Of a DNA stretch of 48,230 nucleotides, positions 44,641-48,230 are shown piece by piece; the first letter of the stretch is position 1; every line of letters begins with the position of its first letter. The notes below the pieces were generated by a model. The model was not told the DNA's origin and did no database searches. It saw only the letters and a list, made by a program, of their open reading frames with translations. Where the stretch lies: positions 1 to 48,230 of the forward strand of contig JASJQH010006896.1 of assembly GCA_040143965.1 (NCBI GenBank). The letters run 5' to 3'. The translations under genes were made by a program, and so were the position numbers. Source of the DNA: Basidiobolus ranarum. Taxonomy: Eukaryota > Basidiobolomycota > Basidiobolomycetes > Basidiobolales.

Positions 44641-45486
44641 AATTTGGTGGTTTTCACTTATTGATTGATTGTGTGAAAGTTGATGTTTATAGTTTTCTCA
44701 AGATACAAACAAACTAACGGGTAGAATATGCTTAAAAAGATCCCAGAAATATGTATGCAAAGTTTGGGGCTTCTAATATAAGTTTGAAAAAACAATATAT
44801 CTGAGAATTACAAAGTTGGTGTCAATATTTTAAGCAAATTTCTCTTGAGAATAGTGGGTGATAACTTGGTGAAATATGGAACAACTAAATACTAAGCTAT
44901 ATATGACTATGTAAATGTTTAAGCAATGCTAATTTTAAAACTAGCTGAGCATTGCCAATTAGTGTTGATCATCCTACATTAACTGACAATATTGGGACTA
45001 TGTTTAAGTATTTGGGAGCCTGTTGGAAGTGGTTTGGAAGAACTAGAGAAATTGGTGGTTTTCACTTATTGATTTATTGTGTTGAAAATTGACATTTATA
45101 GTTTTGTCGGGATGTAAGCAAACTAATGTGTTAAATGTGTTAAGAAAGGTCCCAGGACCATGTGTTCAAAGTTTGGGGCTTCTAGCATAAGTGAAAAATC
45201 TATATATCTGAGAACTTCTAAGCAAATTCCTCATGAGAATAATGGGTAATATCTTAGTGAAATATAAGATAACTAAATACTAAACTATATATGACTATAT
45301 AGGTGTTTAGGTAACGCTTACTTCAACACATAGTTTGAGGTCTCTAGGACAAATTATCAAAATCTATATATCTTCAAACCCCTAAGTAAATTACTCTTGA
45401 GGAGATACCTTAGTTCAATATGGAATAACCAAATACCTAGCTATATATGGCTATATAGATGTTTAGGCTATGTTGATTTCAGCAAC
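44641..45486 (+). repeat. Diverged tandem repeat, two long copies and one partial
   Basis: Copy 1 (44641-44941) and copy 2 (45049-45331) both open with attggtggttttcacttatt, share caaagtttggggcttcta, and end in ctatatatgactat followed by a gtttaag/gtgtttagg phrase. A partial third copy (about 45333-45486) repeats only the second half (aatctatatatct ... ctatatatggctatatagat). Copy spacing is 408 bases, with many substitutions and small gaps. No ORF, terminal repeats or target duplication was seen, so it is an old duplication of non-coding sequence rather than a recognisable element. Confidence 0.8.
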
Positions 45487-45776
45487 TTCTTTGTGTATTT
45501 CTTGACTTACTAAGTAAAGATTACATCTTCTGGTACTTTTCATTATCCTAATCCATTGCAGTGTATACAAACTTTGTGCAATACATGAAAACATTTATAC
45601 CTATAGGATTTTTATCTCTGGAGATATTTGAGCATGCGCTACTATTAAAGCATCAGTGATTCTATTTTAGAATATTATTGCTGCCTCATATCCACCAACC
45701 GTCTCTTCTTGTCATGGGGCATGATGGCATTAGGTCCTCTTTATATTATATGAAAGTATACATTTGTGCTACATTG

Positions 45777-46519
45777 CCAACAATAGTAGAGACTCATCTG
45801 AAGTTGGATGCATTTCAGCCTCATTAGGGCTTTGCTCATCCTGCCCTTGTTCGAGTAGTGACTGTTCATCAGGTTGATTGTCAAGTGAATCTTGTGGCTC
45901 TGATACTGCCGGGGCCTCTTCGTAAGGCTTTGTTCATCCTGAATCTGTTCAGGCTGTTATTGCACATCACATCGACTTGTGGTTCCTCCATCAATATTGG
46001 CTGACTTTCAGTTGAGCCGCCAGTCATTTCTGTTGATTGATAATCTTGATTAGGGGTTTCCAACTGTTTATTTTGTTCTGGTTCCATTTGTATATCGGGA
46101 AGCCCCAGCCCACTCTAGAAATATCCTGAACTGGATGGAGTTTCCGATCCCCTTTGCTTTGCAGATGCCGATTTAGTAAACTCCCCTTCAACTTCTATGC
46201 TGGGACCAGTTTGATATTTAATACTGATACTTTTCTTGTGGTTAGCTTCAGCTGTATTGAGGTTGTCATGTTTTCTGGTTATAGTAGTGAATACTGGCTT
46301 CAACACTGGTGCTTGGGTACTTCCACTTGCGAAAAATAAAGGAGCTTGTTGCATTTGTGGTCCTTGCTTACAAGCACTCAGTTGCTGTTCACACGGCCCA
46401 TTAGAGTAGTGAGTGGCTGCAAGTGCGTTGACTCTGGGTGCGAAGTAATTAACAGGTGTCGCACTCGCTACCAGAACCAAAGAAGCACACGAAGCTAGCA
46501 AGGTGAGAGCAAGTTGCAT
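45777..46519 (-). pseudogene. Damaged or variant secreted-protein gene; 134-residue intact part at 46115-46519
   Basis: The minus strand opens at 46519 with signal peptide MQLALTLLASCASLVLVASA, then a mature part with one Cys pair (PCEQQLSACKQG), Lys/Thr-rich ITRKHDNLNTAEANHKKSIS and GPSIEVEGEF, and stops after SSSGYF. The same frame reopens directly after that TAG and continues SGLGLPDIQMEPEQNKQLET ... GGSTESQPILMEEPQ to 45881. In a shifted frame further on come YEEAPAVSEPQDSLDNQPDE, QSLLEQGQDEQSPNEAE and LLLLAM. A 13-residue unit (EQIQDEQSL / EQGQDEQSPNEAE) is repeated. It is either a short intact secreted protein with a decaying Gln/Glu-rich tail or a pseudogene. No family is recognised. 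Confidence 0.55.
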
Positions 46520-47933
46520 GTTTAGATTGTTGTTTGAATGTTACTCTTTAGGTGCCACTTTTATTATCGAAATTCCCATATGAATAATCCAAAGTTTTAG
46601 ATGAAAATCACTAAAATCGTTACTTTTATCGAAGTTTCCGGGGAGCATACTTCATTGAGGAGTATATATTTATACAATTTATAGTAGCAATGATATAAGA
46701 ATGTAATCAATTCCAAAGATTCGGTCATAAATTCACTTGCAGACACAATAATAGGGATCCGATAATAGTGAGACTTCCGTTTTGCTAGCATTAGTACGTC
46801 ATTATGGCAGTATTCCGAGTTTAATTCATGTATATATGAATTCATCATCAGAGTGCGTTTTTGACGCGATTTAAAAGCAACTTGGTGTATATAACATAGG
46901 AAAATTGGTGCTCTCATTTTCAACAGGCGAGAGGATCTTCTGGGTGAGCTATACTTGATTGTAAGTACCTAATTGTTGTTCATATGAAATATTACTATGA
47001 TGAGTGGGCACAAGTGAATTTTTCCAGTTGTAAAGTAAATGGCAACTATTATATTTTAAAAATGAATTAATACAGCCCATGAAGTTAACGCAGCAATAGT
47101 CAGTAGAGTATTTATATCATTACTTGAAGGTGAACACATTCTATGAGAGGTAGTCTAATGAAATAGCCTAATACTGTGACGCTTTTAGCTAGAAACAAGC
47201 AAAGTTAGTTAATATTGCATTCAGATTGCTTCAGGTAGTAATCATTACCGAATAAATGGAATCTAGCCAACGATTTCAGGTAAGATATACTCGAAATTGA
47301 AATCAAGTCATTGTGCCAAAGACAATGGAAAACCCATGTTACATTCTATGCACTTTATTTCACACATGTCATTACTATAACTAATTGCTACTCCAGGATC
47401 TAAATATTTGCAAATCAACATGTTCAATATTTGACAAAGCAGTTGGGTCAATTATGAAGTATAACTTGAACTCCAGAATAGTTCTAGATAACTTTACCAG
47501 CATATCGTAGGGTACGGAATATTATTGCATTAACCTGGGGACTGGTAGGATTGACATAGAATTACATTATCTAGATTAAGTAGAGATCCTATCTAAGGTT
47601 GCTGTTATGGGGAAGTGTTCTAGATCTCATTCACAAACCTTATTTCCTTATTTAGCAATACAAACCGTTCCAACCTTTATTACTACTTTAGGCACTGATC
47701 TTTCTAATATTCCGATAAGTTTGTCCATTCAATGGAGATTCTTCATTGATTCAATAATGATTCTTTTCGAGATTACTGCTGCATGGTAATTATCTTCCAT
47801 TGGGCGATGGGTTTTAGAGTATCTGGGCATTGGTTAAACTTTTGTATTCCAGGCCTGTCTATACTAGTCTAATTTCAATTTGAGAATATCTGATTTTCGC
47901 CCAAAGTAATCAGGATATTTGATGGCAACTGCG
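46520..47933. other. Divergent intergenic region
   Basis: About 1.4 kb between the damaged secreted gene and the CAP gene. ORFs at 46597-46923 (minus, 108 codons) and 47607-47789 (plus, 60 codons, ending with a donor-like ...TGGTAATT) show no family likeness. The second could be a relic exon of a membrane protein. Confidence 0.4.
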
Positions 47934-47940
47934 TATAAAT
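47934..47940 (+). promoter_or_regulatory. TATA box of the CAP-domain gene
   Basis: TATAAAT lies 36-42 bases upstream of the ATG at 47976. Confidence 0.6.
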
Positions 47941-47975
47941 ACCACCCAAATCGTTCCAGAGAAGTATACAAAATC

Positions 47976-48230
47976 ATGAAGTTCTCTAATTTATTCACTG
48001 CTATTTTTGCTTTTTCCGGAGTTGCTTTCTCCTTTGATGCTAATGTACTACTCGCTTTAGTTAACCAGCAACGTCAACTGGTCGGTGCTCCAGCCTTAAC
48101 CATTGATCCAAGACTCACTTTGGCAGCTGAAAGACATACCATTTTCCAAGCTACCATTCACGAAATGACTCATGACGAGCCTGGTCGAACACTAGGCCAG
48201 AGAATCAGTGAAACTGGATATGTTTGGAGC
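47976..48230 (+). CDS. Secreted CAP/SCP-domain protein (partial, cut by right edge)
   Basis: The first 85 codons of a secreted protein of the CAP superfamily (SCP/PR-1/YkwD type). Members bind sterols, lipids or metals, and fungal ones often act outside the cell. The signal peptide is MKFSNLFTAIFAFSGVAFS. The mature part begins with the CAP helix, LLALVNQQRQLVGAPALTID, then LAAERHTIFQA with the cavity His, then MTHDEPGRTLGQRISETGY, which matches the H-x-G-x-x-x-x-x-R-I-x-x-x-G-Y-x-W stretch of bacterial-type CAP proteins. The second His/Glu region lies beyond the window. The start is fixed by the signal peptide and the TATA box. Confidence 0.88.
   Translation, partial: MKFSNLFTAIFAFSGVAFSFDANVLLALVNQQRQLVGAPALTIDPRLTLAAERHTIFQATIHEMTHDEPGRTLGQRISETGYVWS

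Noticed and set aside
44641-45486. Tandem repeat as a mobile element
   Set aside because: No ORF, terminal repeats, target duplication or A-tail was seen; a local duplication is simpler.
46597-46923. Minus-strand ORF of 108 codons
   Set aside because: No recognisable domain, atypical composition and position in a promoter-rich divergent spacer.

Overview
The window is eukaryotic nuclear DNA, almost certainly fungal. The evidence is many short GT-AG introns (mostly 50 to 100 bases), compact AT-rich spacers, TATA boxes close to the start codons, a fungus-only WOPR transcription factor, an Osh4/Kes1-type sterol carrier and a Gea/GBF1-type Sec7 factor. Several traits (DTWD1-type tRNA enzyme, a USP8-like deubiquitinase, GDP-mannose 4,6-dehydratase genes, high intron density) fit an early-diverging fungus better than a yeast. 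I cannot name the species.

Layout. 0-3.4 kb: a partial epoxide hydrolase (minus) divergent from a pirin gene, then a DTW-domain tRNA modification enzyme. 3.8-9.7 kb: a 15-exon GBF1/Gea Arf exchange factor. 10-12.5 kb: a small secreted protein and an Osh4/Kes1-like protein. 12.5-15.1 kb: a non-functional stretch that may hold decayed genes. 15.2-16.2 kb: an intronless WOPR regulator. 16.2-19.5 kb: mostly spacer with a 58-residue Cys-rich secreted protein, then ISA1 (minus). 20-21.8 kb: a DEDDy exonuclease. 22.5-27 kb: a USP8/Doa4-like deubiquitinase. 28.2-33.2 kb: a type I membrane protein with PY motifs and two unrecognised multi-exon genes. 33.9-37 kb: two tandem GDP-mannose 4,6-dehydratase genes. 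37.2-40.1 kb: a METTL21-type methyltransferase and IMP dehydrogenase (both minus). 41.8-48.2 kb: a gene-poor tract with a soluble double-PPxY protein, a diverged tandem repeat, a damaged secreted-protein gene and the start of a secreted CAP-domain gene cut by the window end.

Most genes are unrelated housekeeping neighbours, as is usual in fungi. A membrane-traffic and ubiquitin theme recurs (GBF1, Osh4, USP8/Doa4 and two PY-motif proteins that could bind a Nedd4/Rsp5 ligase), but a functional link is inference. Exon boundaries were set by hand from splice sites, reading phase and family resemblance. Phases are consistent for every multi-exon gene except where stated. No transposon, viral fossil, tRNA, rRNA or CRISPR array was recognised.
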